Source of the DNA: Methylobacterium nonmethylotrophicum | GTDB taxonomy: Bacteria > Pseudomonadota > Alphaproteobacteria > Rhizobiales > Beijerinckiaceae | Assembly: GCF_004745635.1 (NCBI RefSeq) | Contig: NZ_SRLB01000024.1 | Location: 1-64,000 of the forward strand | Reading direction: 5' to 3' | Length of the DNA: 64,000 nt | Part shown: piece by piece, positions 18,301-26,968 of the stretch | Layout: the number at the start of each line of letters is the position of its first letter | Position numbering within the stretch: position 1 is the stretch's first letter | Made by a program: the position numbers and the translations under genes | The notes under the pieces: generated by a model | Told to the model about the DNA's origin: nothing | Database searches by the model: none | What the model saw: only the letters and a program-made list of their open reading frames with translations

Positions 18301-18483
18301 AAGGAGATCCTGCACCCGGTCGCGGTGACGATCTTCGGCGGGCTCGTCAGCGCCACCCTCCTCGACGCGGTGCTGACGCCGGTGCTGTTCCTGCGCTTCG
18401 GCCGCCGCGCCCTGGAGCGCCTCCAGGCTTCGCGCGAGACCGCCAAGGCCGGCGGCGCGCCGGTCTCCGCGGAGGCGTTCTGA
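15352..18483 (+). CDS. CusA/CzcA family heavy-metal efflux RND pump
   Basis: 1043 residues, the standard size for HME-RND transporters. TM1 is followed by the family signature TRLPVDVFPDLNRPTVTIMT. Two periplasmic loops and twelve membrane segments can be followed, and the internal duplication is visible (AFLLNVRTTLISLTAIPVSI versus ALLASRYRSAVLALIILGSV). The TM4 signature is AIGELVDDAVVDVENIF, which carries acidic residues typical of proton relay. It does not match the textbook CzcA, CnrA or CusA motifs exactly, so I leave the metal open. It exports metal ions across the envelope with the upstream adaptor. No outer-membrane TolC-like gene lies in the cluster. Confidence 0.93.
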   Translation: MFSVLVTQSLRNRLLVLALALVLVLYGAVSLTRLPVDVFPDLNRPTVTIMTEAEGYAPPEVEQMVTYPIETRLNGLPGVTRVRSVSGVGLSVVYVEFAWGTDIYRNRQQVAERLSLVQDQLPRGVTPQMGPVSSIMGQVLLIAVTGETLSSMELRETADFVLRPRLLNLPGVAQVIPIGGEVRQFRVAPNPAAMRALGVTNAQLEAALQQFGTNAGGGFTDQYSREYLIRNIARTMSLEDLADLVVGAASSAPVRLRQVAEVSFAPKAKRGEGGYQGRPAVLVSVEKQPDVDTVALTRTIEAALKNIAPSLPAGIVADRILFRQADFIETSIGNVERVLVEAIAVVALVLFAFLLNVRTTLISLTAIPVSILTTALVFHLLGLSINTMTLGGLAIAIGELVDDAVVDVENIFRRLRENRAAGNPRSVFDVVVAASNEVRSGIVYATAIIVLVFVPLFALSGIEGRLFAPLGQAYIVSILASLVVSITVTPVLASWLLPGLKSLEEHESRFIRWLKRGNEAALRAAFRHQRLLAGAVAGLVVAAGLAASQLPRAFLPPFNEGSFTVTIAFTPGISLTESSRVGAVAERLLMEIPEVAAVGRRTGRAELDEHAEGVHSSDLEVALKGGGRPKAELVAEIRRRLAALPVSVNVGQPISHRLDHMLSGVRAEIALKIFGEDLDALRRVAASLQERMRTIPGLADLQVEKQTRIPQLEIRVDYGRAALYGVQPAALVEQISRLSNGRLVSTVVDGTRRFDVVLRLPEAQRTTTGLGDLLVETPSGWVPARQLADIRETDGPNQILREDGRRRLVVMANTTAEADMGAIVAGIRRAVDAETLPPGAFTSLEGTFQAQEEASRTIGALSLVSLGLIFALLASRYRSAVLALIILGSVPLALIGSVAALWLAGQPLSVASMIGFITLTGIAARNGILKVSHCLNLALHEGVPFGPDLVVRGSLERLTPVLMTALSAGVALVPLLTDGASPGKEILHPVAVTIFGGLVSATLLDAVLTPVLFLRFGRRALERLQASRETAKAGGAPVSAEAF

Positions 18484-18511
18484 TCTCCCCCCCTCAACCA
18501 AGGAGAACCTG

Positions 18512-18889
18512 ATGCTGATCCAGAGATGTCTCACCGCTGGCGCCGTGCTGGCACTGCTGCCGGTCTGGGCGACCGGCGTCTATGCCCATGACGGCACCGG
18601 TCATCGCGGCGGGCGCGTCGCGGATGCCGGCCCCTACCACATCGAGCTGGTGACGAAGGACCGCACCGTCGAGGTGTACGTCTATGACGCCAAGGAGAAG
18701 GCGGTGGCGCCGGCCGGGTTCAAGGGCACGGCGATCCTCGTCGTCGGCGGCAAGCCCGCCCGCGTGACCCTGACGCCGGCCGAGGCGCGGCTCACCGGCG
18801 AGGCGGAGGTGCCGGTCGGGACGAGCCCGAAGGGCTTGGTGCAGATCACGGGGCCGGACGGCGCGGCGGCGAGCGGGAGGTTCAACTGA
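18512..18889 (+). CDS. Small periplasmic protein of the metal-efflux cluster
   Basis: 125 residues with a signal peptide (LTAGAVLALLPVWATGVYA) and a short His/Gly region (HDGTGHRGGRV) right after the cleavage site. The rest looks like a small beta domain (YHIELVTKDRTVEVYVYDA). It lies 28 bp after the RND pump, and its stop overlaps the DUF305 start by one base (TGATG), so it is cotranscribed. The position recalls CusF-like metallochaperones, but no CusF motif is present. Periplasmic metal handling is inferred. Confidence 0.7.
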   Translation: MLIQRCLTAGAVLALLPVWATGVYAHDGTGHRGGRVADAGPYHIELVTKDRTVEVYVYDAKEKAVAPAGFKGTAILVVGGKPARVTLTPAEARLTGEAEVPVGTSPKGLVQITGPDGAAASGRFN

Positions 18890-19254
18890 TGGCTGGCGTC
18901 ACTGCTCGGGCGTTCGCCGCCCTGCTCCTCCTTGCCGCGACGGGTGCCGCGGCGCACGACCATTCCCACCCCGTCACCGGCCCCGCCGCCGGCGACAGTC
19001 CCGCCACCAAGGCCTACCGCGCGGTCGACGCCCGGATGCACCGCGACATGGCGATCCGCTACACCGGCGACGCCGACATCGACTTCGTGCGCGGCATGAT
19101 TCCCCACCACGAGGGGGCGATCGGCATGGCGAAGATCGTGCTGGAGCACGGGACGGATCCGGAGGTCCGGGCGCTCGCGGAGACGATCGTCCGGGCGCAG
19201 GAGGCGGAGATCGCCCAGATGCGGGCGATCCTGGTGCGGAAGGGCGCGAAGTAG
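18889..19254 (+). CDS. DUF305 domain protein (CopM-like)
   Basis: 121 residues with a signal peptide, a short His motif (AHDHSHP) and the DUF305 hallmark: a helical domain with MHRDMAIRYTGDADIDFVRG, then MIPHHEGAIGMAKIVLEHG and a closing EIAQMRAILV. DUF305 proteins are found in copper and other metal-resistance clusters, and the HH/M motifs are thought to bind metal. It is the last gene of the rightward efflux operon, overlapping the preceding gene by one base. Confidence 0.9.
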   Translation: MAGVTARAFAALLLLAATGAAAHDHSHPVTGPAAGDSPATKAYRAVDARMHRDMAIRYTGDADIDFVRGMIPHHEGAIGMAKIVLEHGTDPEVRALAETIVRAQEAEIAQMRAILVRKGAK

Positions 19255-19385
19255 CGCGGGCCTTCGGAAAAGACGCGCCTCTCCCCTCTCCGAAACGCGA
19301 GCGGGGAGTCCGGCGCCTGTCTTGTCCGACGCTTTCGCCGGACAGCGGGCACGTCGTCTGCGGCGAGCGGAACACCCTCCGGAGT

Positions 19386-20192
19386 TCACGCCCGCCGCGA
19401 CTCCTCCCCCAGCCGGCGCAGATCCGCCACCACCGCCGGGGTGCCGGCGTAGAGCAGGCCGCCGGTGAGCATGTCGTCGGACCCGGTATACTCGGCAACG
19501 CCGCCGGCCTCGCGGACCAGCAGCAGGCCGGCATAGCAGTCCCAGGCATTGATCGACGGATCGTAATAGCCGGCGAGGCGGCCCGCGGCGACGTAGGCGA
19601 GCATCACGGCGCCGGAGCCGTTGCGGAACATCACGCCGCCCTCGCGGTAGAGGCCGTGCACGAAGGCGGCGGCTTGCGCCGCCGGCGTCTTCTGGGTGGC
19701 CCCGAAGGCGACGTTGGACGAGGTGAGCACCGTTGCGGGATCGAGGCGCAGGGGCTTGCCGTTCAGGGTCGCGCCGTGGCCGCGAAGGGCCGCGTAGGTC
19801 TCGCGCAGCACCGGCGCCTCGATCACGCCGGCCACGAGCCCGTCCGGCCCCCGCACGCCGATCGACACGCACCAGTTCGGCTGGCCGTTGAGGAACGGGC
19901 TGGTGCCGTCGATCGGATCGACCACCCAGGTATAGCCGGACCGGCTCGGGACCGGGTCGTGCTCCTCGCCGATCACCCCGTCCTCGGGAAAGGCCTCCGC
20001 GATGCGCGCGCGGATCAGGAGCTCCACCTCCCGGTCGGCCTGGGAGACGAGGTCCTGGGCCCCGGTCTTCTGCTCGATCACCAGCGCGTCGCGGGAGGAG
20101 AAGAAACGGAGCGCCGTCTCGCCGGCCGCGCGCGCGATCGCGAGGGCGGCGTCGTGGCGCGCGGCGGCGGCCCGGGCGGTGTCGGTGGTCAT
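19386..20192 (-). CDS. Inositol monophosphatase family phosphatase
   Basis: 268 residues. Metal-binding motifs of the family are clear: the glutamate pair in GVIGEEHDP, WVVDPIDGTSPFLNGQPNWC and the late WDCYAGLLLVREAGG. These enzymes are Mg2+-dependent phosphatases acting on inositol phosphate, 3'-phosphoadenosine-5'-phosphate or histidinol phosphate. The sequence alone does not decide between them. The FLNGQPNW loop is compatible with a histidinol-phosphatase (HisN) role. The neighbour on the same strand is a DapA-like aldolase. Confidence 0.87.
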   Translation of the reverse strand: MTTDTARAAAARHDAALAIARAAGETALRFFSSRDALVIEQKTGAQDLVSQADREVELLIRARIAEAFPEDGVIGEEHDPVPSRSGYTWVVDPIDGTSPFLNGQPNWCVSIGVRGPDGLVAGVIEAPVLRETYAALRGHGATLNGKPLRLDPATVLTSSNVAFGATQKTPAAQAAAFVHGLYREGGVMFRNGSGAVMLAYVAAGRLAGYYDPSINAWDCYAGLLLVREAGGVAEYTGSDDMLTGGLLYAGTPAVVADLRRLGEESRRA

Positions 20193-20247
20193 GCGGAAAA
20201 GTCCTCGTGATCGGGCAGAAAACCGGCTTCCTACACGGCCGGTCGTC

Positions 20248-21153
20248 TCAGTTGCGCGACGATGCGTCCGGAGTGCCGCCCGTGACCTCGGCCAGCGCCG
20301 CCGCGATCGCCGCGCGCGCCTCCGGCGAGGCCGGGCTCTGGGGCGGAACGGGATCGCCGACGGCGTAGCCCTGCATCGCGAGCGCCGCCTTGACGCAGGC
20401 GGCGAGGTTGTAGCGGGCGAAGACCTCGTTGAAGGTCCAGACCCGCTTCTGCAACGCCACCGCCTCGCGCCAGCTCTCCTGGCGGCAGAGGCGGTAGAGC
20501 GCCAGGCACTCCCGCGGGATGACGCAGGCCGGGCCGGCGAACCAGCCCTTGCCGCCCAGCATCATCACGCTCGCGGCGATGTGCGAGGAGGCGGCGAAGA
20601 CGTCAAGGTCGTCACCGACGCGGTTGAGGATCGAGAGCAGGCGCCCGGTATTGGTCGAGGCGTCCTTGATGCCGACGATGTTCGGATGGCGGGCGAGCCG
20701 CGCGATGGATGCCACCGACAAATCGGCGCGCTGGAAGTTCGGGTTGGTGTAGAGGATGATCGGCAGGTCGGTGGCGTCGGCCACGCTCAGGAAGTAGCGC
20801 TCGACCTCCGGCTCGGTGAGCGGGAAGTAGGCGTCGAGGATCAGCACGATCCCGTCCGCCCCCGCCGCCCGGCAGGCCTTCGCCTGCGCGACCGCGCCGC
20901 GGATCGCCGTGGAGGCGACGCCGGGCAGCACCGGCACCCGGCCCGAGGCGGCCGCCACCACCGCCGCCACGGTCTCGCGCTTCTGCCCCTCGTCGAGATA
21001 GGCGAACTCGCCGGTGCTGCCGAGCGGCGTCAGGCCGTGGACGCCGCCGGCGATCAGGTCGTCGCAGAGCGAGGTCATCACCCCGGTCTCGACGCGGCCC
21101 TCCGCGTCGAGCGGCGTGACGAGGTACGGGATGATGCCGTGAAACCGCGCCAT
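20248..21153 (-). CDS. Dihydrodipicolinate synthase/N-acetylneuraminate lyase family protein
   Basis: 301 residues, a typical class I aldolase TIM barrel. Family features are GLTPLGSTGEFAYL (the TTGE-like loop), the conserved tyrosine in IILYTNPNFQR and the Schiff-base lysine in IVGIKDASTNTGR. The genuine DapA has a GTTGE loop, whereas this one reads GSTGE. That points to a catabolic paralogue acting on another keto acid rather than lysine synthesis. It is encoded 4 bp after nudC on the same strand. Confidence 0.87.
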   Translation of the reverse strand: MARFHGIIPYLVTPLDAEGRVETGVMTSLCDDLIAGGVHGLTPLGSTGEFAYLDEGQKRETVAAVVAAASGRVPVLPGVASTAIRGAVAQAKACRAAGADGIVLILDAYFPLTEPEVERYFLSVADATDLPIILYTNPNFQRADLSVASIARLARHPNIVGIKDASTNTGRLLSILNRVGDDLDVFAASSHIAASVMMLGGKGWFAGPACVIPRECLALYRLCRQESWREAVALQKRVWTFNEVFARYNLAACVKAALAMQGYAVGDPVPPQSPASPEARAAIAAALAEVTGGTPDASSRN

Positions 21154-21157
21154 CCCC

Positions 21158-22087
21158 TCACCCCTCCGCGAAGGTGCGCACCAGGGCGTTGGCGATCGCC
21201 ATCGGGGGCGGGGTCATCAGGCCGTCCGGATGGGTGCGGGCGAGCATCTGCCGGACCTCGTCGCGGGTGAACCAGCGGGCATCCTCGAGCTCGGTCCGGT
21301 CAAGCACCAGGGCGTCGCCGTCCGCCTCGCCCTCGCAGCCGATCATCAGCGAGGACGGGAACGGCCAGGGCTGCGAGAAGTGGTAGCGCACCGCGCCGAC
21401 CCGCACGCCGGCCTCCTCGAAGGTCTCGCGCCGCACGGCGTCCTCGATGGTCTCGCCGGGCTCGAGGAAGCCGGCGAGGCACGAATAGACCCCCGGCAGG
21501 AACCGGGCCTGGCGGCCGAGCAGGCAGCGTTCGCCGTGCGTGATCAGCATGATCACCACCGGGTCGGTGCGCGGGAAATGCTCGGTGCCGCACGATCCGC
21601 AATCGCGCCGGTAGCCGCCGCAGGACAGGGTGGTGGCGTTGCCGCAATTGGCGCAGAAGCCGTGCCGGGCGTGCCAGCCCAGCAGCGACTTGGCGGTGGC
21701 GAGCACCCCCATCTCGGGCGCCGGCACCGCTCCCTCGACCGCGACGGCACGGGCGTCGATCACCCGGTAGGCCGGATCCTCGCGGTAGAACGCCGCCGCA
21801 TCCGCCGGCAGGGCGCCGGCGAAGGCCGGCCGGCCGCCGACCCGGCCGAGAAAGAGCTCGGGCGACGGCGCTCCGGCCCGCTCGGCGTCCCGAGATGACA
21901 GCAGGCAGGTCGCGCCCGCCTCCGTCACCCGCAGCACCGGCACGTCGCCGCAGAACAGCAGCAGGCTGGCATCCGGCGTGTCGGCCAGGCGCGGGGTCGG
22001 GCCGCTGCGCTCGGCGGAGTGGCGCTCGAGCAGGCTATGCGCGTAGCCGAGGCGATCGAGGGAGACGGGCAAGGCTTGGGTCCTCAT
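21158..22087 (-). CDS. nudC: NADH pyrophosphatase (Nudix hydrolase, NAD decapping)
   Basis: I chose the ATG at 22087 (309 residues). An upstream in-frame ATG at 22171 lies in sequence without family character. The zinc-ribbon cysteines are in CANCGN and CGSCGTEHFPRTDP. The Nudix box is intact (GFLEPGETIEDAVRRETFEE, then AGVRVG), followed by the NudC-type SQPWPFPSSLMIG motif. NudC splits NAD(H) and removes NAD caps from RNA. Confidence 0.95.
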   Translation of the reverse strand: MRTQALPVSLDRLGYAHSLLERHSAERSGPTPRLADTPDASLLLFCGDVPVLRVTEAGATCLLSSRDAERAGAPSPELFLGRVGGRPAFAGALPADAAAFYREDPAYRVIDARAVAVEGAVPAPEMGVLATAKSLLGWHARHGFCANCGNATTLSCGGYRRDCGSCGTEHFPRTDPVVIMLITHGERCLLGRQARFLPGVYSCLAGFLEPGETIEDAVRRETFEEAGVRVGAVRYHFSQPWPFPSSLMIGCEGEADGDALVLDRTELEDARWFTRDEVRQMLARTHPDGLMTPPPMAIANALVRTFAEG

Positions 22088-22211
22088 GCAGCATCGTGCG
22101 GAGCCCGGCGCGGCCCCTCGCGTCGATGCCAGCATGGGCAGGCAAAATGATGCAAAAGCAAGGCGCTCCACGGGGGAGCGCCCTGCTCTGCGCGCATCCG
22201 GCGCCGGTGCG

Positions 22212-23909
22212 TCAGGCCGCCCGGATGGAGGCGAGGAAGCGGGTGACCTCGGCCGCGAGGTGCTCGGACTGGCGCGACAGCTCGGAGGCGGAGGTCAGCA
22301 CCTCCCCGGCGGCGGTGCCGGTCGCCTCGGCGGCGCTCGCCACGCCCGCGATGTTGCTCGTGACCTCGCCCGCGCCCGTCGCCGCCTGGGCCACGTTGCG
22401 CACGATCTCCTGGGTCGCCGCGCCCTGCTCCTCGACCGCCGCCGCGATGGTCGTCGCCACGGCGTTGATCTCGCGGATCCGCCCGGCGATGCCCGCGATC
22501 GCCGTCACCGTCTGGCCGGTGGCCCCCTGGATGCGCGCGATCTGCTGCCCGATCTCCTCGGTGGCGCGCGCCGTCTGGGAGGCCAGCTCCTTCACCTCGG
22601 CGGCGACGACCGAGAAGCCGCGGCCCGCCTCGCCGGCCCGCGCCGCCTCGATGGTGGCGTTCAGCGCCAGAAGGTTGGTCTGGCCGGCGATCGACGAGAT
22701 CAGGCTGACGACGTCGCCGATCTTCGCGACCGCGGCGCTCAGCTCCTGCACCAGGGCGGCGCTCCGGTCGGCCTCCCCCACCGCGACCTGGGCCATGCCG
22801 GCGGAGGCGCTGACCTGCCGGCCGATCTCCTGGACCGAGGCGCCGAGCTCCTCGGCCGCGGCCGCGACCGTGCCGACGTTGGAGGCGGCCTCCTCCGCCG
22901 CGGCCGCCACGGTGCTCGACTGGCCCGCGGTCTGGGTCGCCGTGACCGTCATCGCGCCGGCGGTCGCCTGGAGCTCGGTCGCCGAGGCCGAGACCCGCCC
23001 GACCACGTCGCCGACCGCGCGCTCGAACCCGTCGGCGAGCTCCATCATGGCGCGGCGGCGCGCGATGGCGGCGGCCTCGTCGGCGACGCGCCTGACCTCG
23101 GCCTGCTCGGCGGCCTTCTGCGCCACCATCGCCTTGATGCCCTCGACCGCCTTGCCGATCTTCCCGATCTCGTCCCCGCGCTTCGCCTCCGGGATGTCCG
23201 CCGCGATCTCGCCCTGAGCCATCCGCTCGAGCACCGTCACCAGCCGGCCCATCGGGCGGGTCACCCCCGCCACCGCGATGGCGCCGAGAAGGCCGAAGGC
23301 GATCGCGAGGCCGGCGGCGGCGAGGCCCGTCACGGTGTCGGAGGCGGAGGCGGCAAGCTCGCCCGCCCGCACCTTCGCCGCCTCGAGGTCGTGCATGTTC
23401 GCCTCGACCCGCTTCTCGACGGCCTCGACGGCCTTCGCGCGGGCAGGACGGACCTCCGTCGCGGAGAGCCGGGCGGCCTGCTCGTTCTGGTTCTTCAGGC
23501 CGAGGGCGATCGAGCGTTCGGCAAGGACGAAGAAGGAGGTCAGCTGACCCTTGATGCCCTCGTACGTCGCCCGCTGCGCGTCGGTATCGGCCAGGGCGAT
23601 CAGGCGGTCGACGGCCGCGAGGGCCCTCTGCTTGGCGCGCTTGTAGAGCTCGTGCTGCGCGGCCATGGCCGCTTCCTCGGTCTCGATGATGATGTTCTTC
23701 TCGAAGATGACCGCCTCGTCCACGGCGAGCGCCATCTGCTGGGCGACGATGGCCCGGGTGGCCGTCACGTCCACGATCTGCTGCGTGTTCGTCGCGAGCA
23801 GGGCGAGCCTGTCGCGCGCGAGGACCACGATGCCGGCCGCGACCAACGCGACGAGCACAGCCGGAACGGCCAGTTTGACGAGCAGCCGGAGATTGGTGAA
23901 CCACGCCAT
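22212..23909 (-). CDS. Methyl-accepting chemotaxis protein
   Basis: 565 residues. TM1 is near the N-terminus (LAVPAVLVALVAAGIVVLA), followed by a periplasmic four-helix-type sensor region (about 32-200) and TM2 (GLAIAFGLLGAIAVAGV). A HAMP linker with RPMGRLVTVLERMAQGE and a cytoplasmic coiled coil follow. The highly conserved hairpin tip reads TNLLALNATIEAARAGE. There is no C-terminal CheR pentapeptide. It signals to CheA/CheW, but the ligand is unknown. No chemotaxis genes lie beside it. Confidence 0.93.
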   Translation of the reverse strand: MAWFTNLRLLVKLAVPAVLVALVAAGIVVLARDRLALLATNTQQIVDVTATRAIVAQQMALAVDEAVIFEKNIIIETEEAAMAAQHELYKRAKQRALAAVDRLIALADTDAQRATYEGIKGQLTSFFVLAERSIALGLKNQNEQAARLSATEVRPARAKAVEAVEKRVEANMHDLEAAKVRAGELAASASDTVTGLAAAGLAIAFGLLGAIAVAGVTRPMGRLVTVLERMAQGEIAADIPEAKRGDEIGKIGKAVEGIKAMVAQKAAEQAEVRRVADEAAAIARRRAMMELADGFERAVGDVVGRVSASATELQATAGAMTVTATQTAGQSSTVAAAAEEAASNVGTVAAAAEELGASVQEIGRQVSASAGMAQVAVGEADRSAALVQELSAAVAKIGDVVSLISSIAGQTNLLALNATIEAARAGEAGRGFSVVAAEVKELASQTARATEEIGQQIARIQGATGQTVTAIAGIAGRIREINAVATTIAAAVEEQGAATQEIVRNVAQAATGAGEVTSNIAGVASAAEATGTAAGEVLTSASELSRQSEHLAAEVTRFLASIRAA

Positions 23910-24154
23910 GACGCTTGAATCGCAGGGGGTCGATGCTGGATGTCCGTTGCAGGCCCCACAGCAACGACTGTAATCAAACTGTCATGGATAGCCTTAACGA
24001 GAAAATAATCCGCTCAAATTAACAGTAATCCCTCGCTTGATTGATTGCGGGGCTTGTCGGCGCCAGAACTGCGCGGGGATGCGCGGCGCCGCCGCCGGAG
24101 CCCGTCGCGCCGGCGCGCCCGGTCGGTGCCGCGGCCGCAGGGACCGGCGGCCTC

Positions 24155-24568
24155 TCACGCCGCCGCGAACAGGGCGCGGGCGCGCTCGACGAGCTGCGCC
24201 GCCGCATGCGCCGGATAGGGCTCGCGGGTGCCATGCCCCCAGACCGGCCCGGGCCAGGCCGGGTCGGACCGGAACCGCCCGATCACGTGGACGTGCATCT
24301 GCGCCACCACGTTGCCGAGCGCCCCGACATTCACCTTGTCGGGCCTGGCGAGCCCCTGCATCACCCCGACCGCGAGGCGGGTCTCCTCCATCAGGAGGGC
24401 GGCGTCCTCCCGCGACAGGTCGGTGAGTTCCGAGACGCCGTCGCGGCGCGGCACCAGGACGAGCCAGGGGAAGCGCTTGTCGTTGAGCAGCAGCACGCTC
24501 GACAGGGCGAGGTCGCCCAGCGCGATCGTGTCGGCGGCAAGCCGCGGGTCGAGGGCGAAGTCGGTCAT
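24155..24568 (-). CDS. HIT-family hydrolase-like protein
   Basis: 137 residues. The substrate pocket stretch WLVLVPRRDGVSELTDLS and the histidine-triad region NVVAQMHVHVIGRFRSDP match the HIT fold. The triad is QMHVHV, so the first His of the usual HxHxH is replaced by Gln, as in several bacterial HIT proteins. Members hydrolyse nucleotide phosphoramidates or dinucleotides. The gene starts 9 bp after the universal stress protein stop, so the two are likely cotranscribed. Confidence 0.85.
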   Translation of the reverse strand: MTDFALDPRLAADTIALGDLALSSVLLLNDKRFPWLVLVPRRDGVSELTDLSREDAALLMEETRLAVGVMQGLARPDKVNVGALGNVVAQMHVHVIGRFRSDPAWPGPVWGHGTREPYPAHAAAQLVERARALFAAA

Positions 24569-24577
24569 CTGTGTCCG

Positions 24578-25420
24578 TCAATGCGCCATCAGCACCGGCA
24601 TGGTGGCGTGGGCGAGGATGTGGCTGGTGGCGCCGCCGAAGATCATCTGGCGCAGGCGGCTCTGGGTGTAGGCGCCCTTGACCAGGAGGTCGCAGCCGAT
24701 CGCCTCCGCCTCGGTGAGGAAGATCTCGCCGGCGGTACGGCGGCCCGCCGCCAGGGTGCGCCCCTGCGCCGACAGGCCCTCGCGGTTGAGGGCGGCGGCC
24801 AGCTCCTCGGCGCTCGGTCCCGGCACCATGCCGGCATCGACGCCGAGCACCTCGATCCGGGTGGCGGCGCGCAGGAACGGGGCCGCGAAGGCGACCGCGC
24901 GGGCGGTCTCGGTCGAGCCGTTCCAGGCGATCACCACGGTCTCGCCGATGCTCGCCGGCGCGGTCGGCGGGGCGATCACCAGGGGGCGGCCGCTCTCGAA
25001 CAGCACCGCCTCGAGGGTGGTCATCCGGGGCGCGTTCTCGCCGCTGCCGGGCCGGCCGACCACGGTGGCGGCGAACAGGCGCGCGTGCTGGGCGAGGAAG
25101 CCGTCGCCGGGGGCCGCGTCCGGCAGCCAGCGCCAGCGCGGTCCGTTCTTTCCGATATCGGCGCTGTCGCGGGCGATGCCGTGCCGCTCCATCGCGGCGG
25201 CGAAGAGCCCGCCGCAATCGCGTGCCTCGACGAGGTCGGTCTCCTCGTCGCGCACCCAGGTCATGCCCCCGACCATGTCGACGGGAACGTACTCGGCGAG
25301 GGCCGGCCGCAGGCCGAACCCCTCGATGCTGGCCCCGAAGCGGCGGGCGGTGAGGACGGCGGTGTCGAGGACGGAATCGAGCAGGGTGTGGCGGGCGACC
25401 GGAACGAGGAGCGTCTTCAT
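24578..25420 (-). CDS. Universal stress protein (tandem-domain type)
   Basis: 280 residues, about twice the single UspA domain. The N-terminal half contains TLLDSVLDTAVLTARRFGAS. The C-terminal half has VVIAWNGSTETARAVAFAAP and the nucleotide-binding pattern LVKGAYTQSRLRQMIFGGAT, matching the G-x2-G-x9-G(S/T) motif of ATP-binding Usp proteins. It is probably a cytoplasmic stress-resistance protein. It heads a two-gene unit with the HIT protein. Confidence 0.88.
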   Translation of the reverse strand: MKTLLVPVARHTLLDSVLDTAVLTARRFGASIEGFGLRPALAEYVPVDMVGGMTWVRDEETDLVEARDCGGLFAAAMERHGIARDSADIGKNGPRWRWLPDAAPGDGFLAQHARLFAATVVGRPGSGENAPRMTTLEAVLFESGRPLVIAPPTAPASIGETVVIAWNGSTETARAVAFAAPFLRAATRIEVLGVDAGMVPGPSAEELAAALNREGLSAQGRTLAAGRRTAGEIFLTEAEAIGCDLLVKGAYTQSRLRQMIFGGATSHILAHATMPVLMAH

Positions 25421-25528
25421 GGCGGCGCACTCAACTCAGAGGCCTCGGGGACGAGCGCCGCAATAGCATCACGCCCGCGTCCAGCCTGTCCAGGGGGGCG
25501 CGCCTTCGACGCTCGTCGCTCCCAAGGA

Positions 25529-26824
25529 TCACGGCCCCGCCTGCGCCCCCACCGCCGCTTCCGCAGGCGTGTCCTCCGCAGGCTTGGCCTCCGGGGGGTT
25601 GGCCTCGCTGCAGGCCGCCCCCGCCCCGTCCTGGCCGCCCGGCGCGCAGGTCTCCTCGAGCCACAGGGCCATCATGAGGGCGAGCCCGGCGGGCAGCGCC
25701 AGGGCCAGGAAGGCCCAGGTCCAGCCGAGATGGAGCGCGAGCAGCCCCCCGACCCAGCCCGAGAGGGCGCCGCCCACCCCCTGCACCGCCGCGACGGTGC
25801 CGAGCGCCGTCTGGGTGCGGCCCGAGCCCCAGGTCAGGTCCGCCACCACCACCGGCACCGCGACGCCGATGACGCCGGAGGCGACGCCGTCCAGCACCTC
25901 GGCGAGCACCAGCCAGTACGGGTCGGTCAGGAAGGCCGAGAGCAGGGCGCGGGCCGGCAGCACCGCGCAGGCGACGAGGAGGAGCTGGCGCCGCCCGCGC
26001 CGGTCGGCGAGGGATCCGGCGAAGAGCGCGACCGGGATCATCACCGCCTGTGCGACGATGACGTAGCGGGCGGTCCAGCCGGTGCCGTCCTGGCCCGCCG
26101 CCACCAGCTTCTGGCCGAGCAGGCTCAGCATCGAGCCGTTGGCGAGATTGAACAGGGCGAGCGCCGCCGAGAGGATCAGGAGGCGCCGGTCGGCCAGGAC
26201 CTTGAGGATGGCGGACCGCTCCGGGTTGTCGTCCGGGTCGTCCTCCTTCCAGCCGACGGCGCGCCGGCCGTTCCAGGATTTCTTCGGCGTCGTGACCGCC
26301 GCCACGATGGCGCAGGCCGAGAGGCCGCCCAGCACCCAGAAGGCGATGCTCGGGCCGGTATAGGGCGTGCCGAAGCTGATCGCGAGGGCGGCCCCCAGGA
26401 TGCCGACGTGGTTCCAGGCCTGGTTGCGGCCCTGCTGTTTCGGGAAGGCCTGCTTGCCGACCATGCCGAGGGTCAAGGCCGTCACCGCCGGCACCACGAG
26501 CGTGCCGCCCGCCGCGGCGATGAACTGGGCCGCCAGCACCGTCAGGAAGGCGCGGGCCGGCAGCAGCAGCAGGGTGCCGACCAGGATCGCCGCGCAGGCG
26601 GCCGCGATCAGCAGCCGCGGCCGGCCGAGGCGGTCGACGAGGGCGCCGAGCGGGCCGCTCAGCCCCAAGGTGGCGAAGCCCACGATGGTGGTGACGAGCC
26701 CGACCTCGCCGGGGCCCCAATGCGCGGCCTGCGCCAGCCAGGTGCCGAGGAAGGGGCCGAGCCCGCCCTGGATGTCGCCGACGAAGACGTTGATCAGGGC
26801 GAGATGGGTGGTGGGGTTCATCAA
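25529..26824 (-). CDS. MFS transporter
   Basis: 431 residues with about twelve hydrophobic segments. The loop 2-3 MFS signature is visible (GPLGALVDRLGRPRLL, about residues 58-75), and a similar loop 8-9 motif is present (FAGSLADRRGRRQLLLV). The central loop is charged. It is probably an efflux permease of the drug/proton antiporter type, but the substrate is unknown. The Ala/Pro/Glu-rich C-terminal tail is cytoplasmic. Confidence 0.87.
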   Translation of the reverse strand: MMNPTTHLALINVFVGDIQGGLGPFLGTWLAQAAHWGPGEVGLVTTIVGFATLGLSGPLGALVDRLGRPRLLIAAACAAILVGTLLLLPARAFLTVLAAQFIAAAGGTLVVPAVTALTLGMVGKQAFPKQQGRNQAWNHVGILGAALAISFGTPYTGPSIAFWVLGGLSACAIVAAVTTPKKSWNGRRAVGWKEDDPDDNPERSAILKVLADRRLLILSAALALFNLANGSMLSLLGQKLVAAGQDGTGWTARYVIVAQAVMIPVALFAGSLADRRGRRQLLLVACAVLPARALLSAFLTDPYWLVLAEVLDGVASGVIGVAVPVVVADLTWGSGRTQTALGTVAAVQGVGGALSGWVGGLLALHLGWTWAFLALALPAGLALMMALWLEETCAPGGQDGAGAACSEANPPEAKPAEDTPAEAAVGAQAGP

Positions 26825-26968
26825 CGCGGAGGCGCTCCGGCTTGCCCGGTGGGGTTCTGGCCCGTCCGAGTCTCTCAGGGCCCAGACGGACTAACGCACC
26901 TGAACCGGAAATGATCGCATTGGGCCGATCCACCGCCGCGCGAGCGCGCACCGGGATCTGGCCCCGCC

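Noticed and set aside
13213..18534. A 1773-residue reading frame on the minus strand and a 1620-residue one on the plus strand (13650-18512) over the efflux genes
   Set aside because: Both are low-complexity Arg/Gly/Asp/His-rich shadows of the real adaptor and pump genes, caused by high-GC third positions.
24041..26914. A 957-residue plus-strand frame over HIT, Usp and MFS genes
   Set aside because: Shadow frame; the minus strand has recognisable families.
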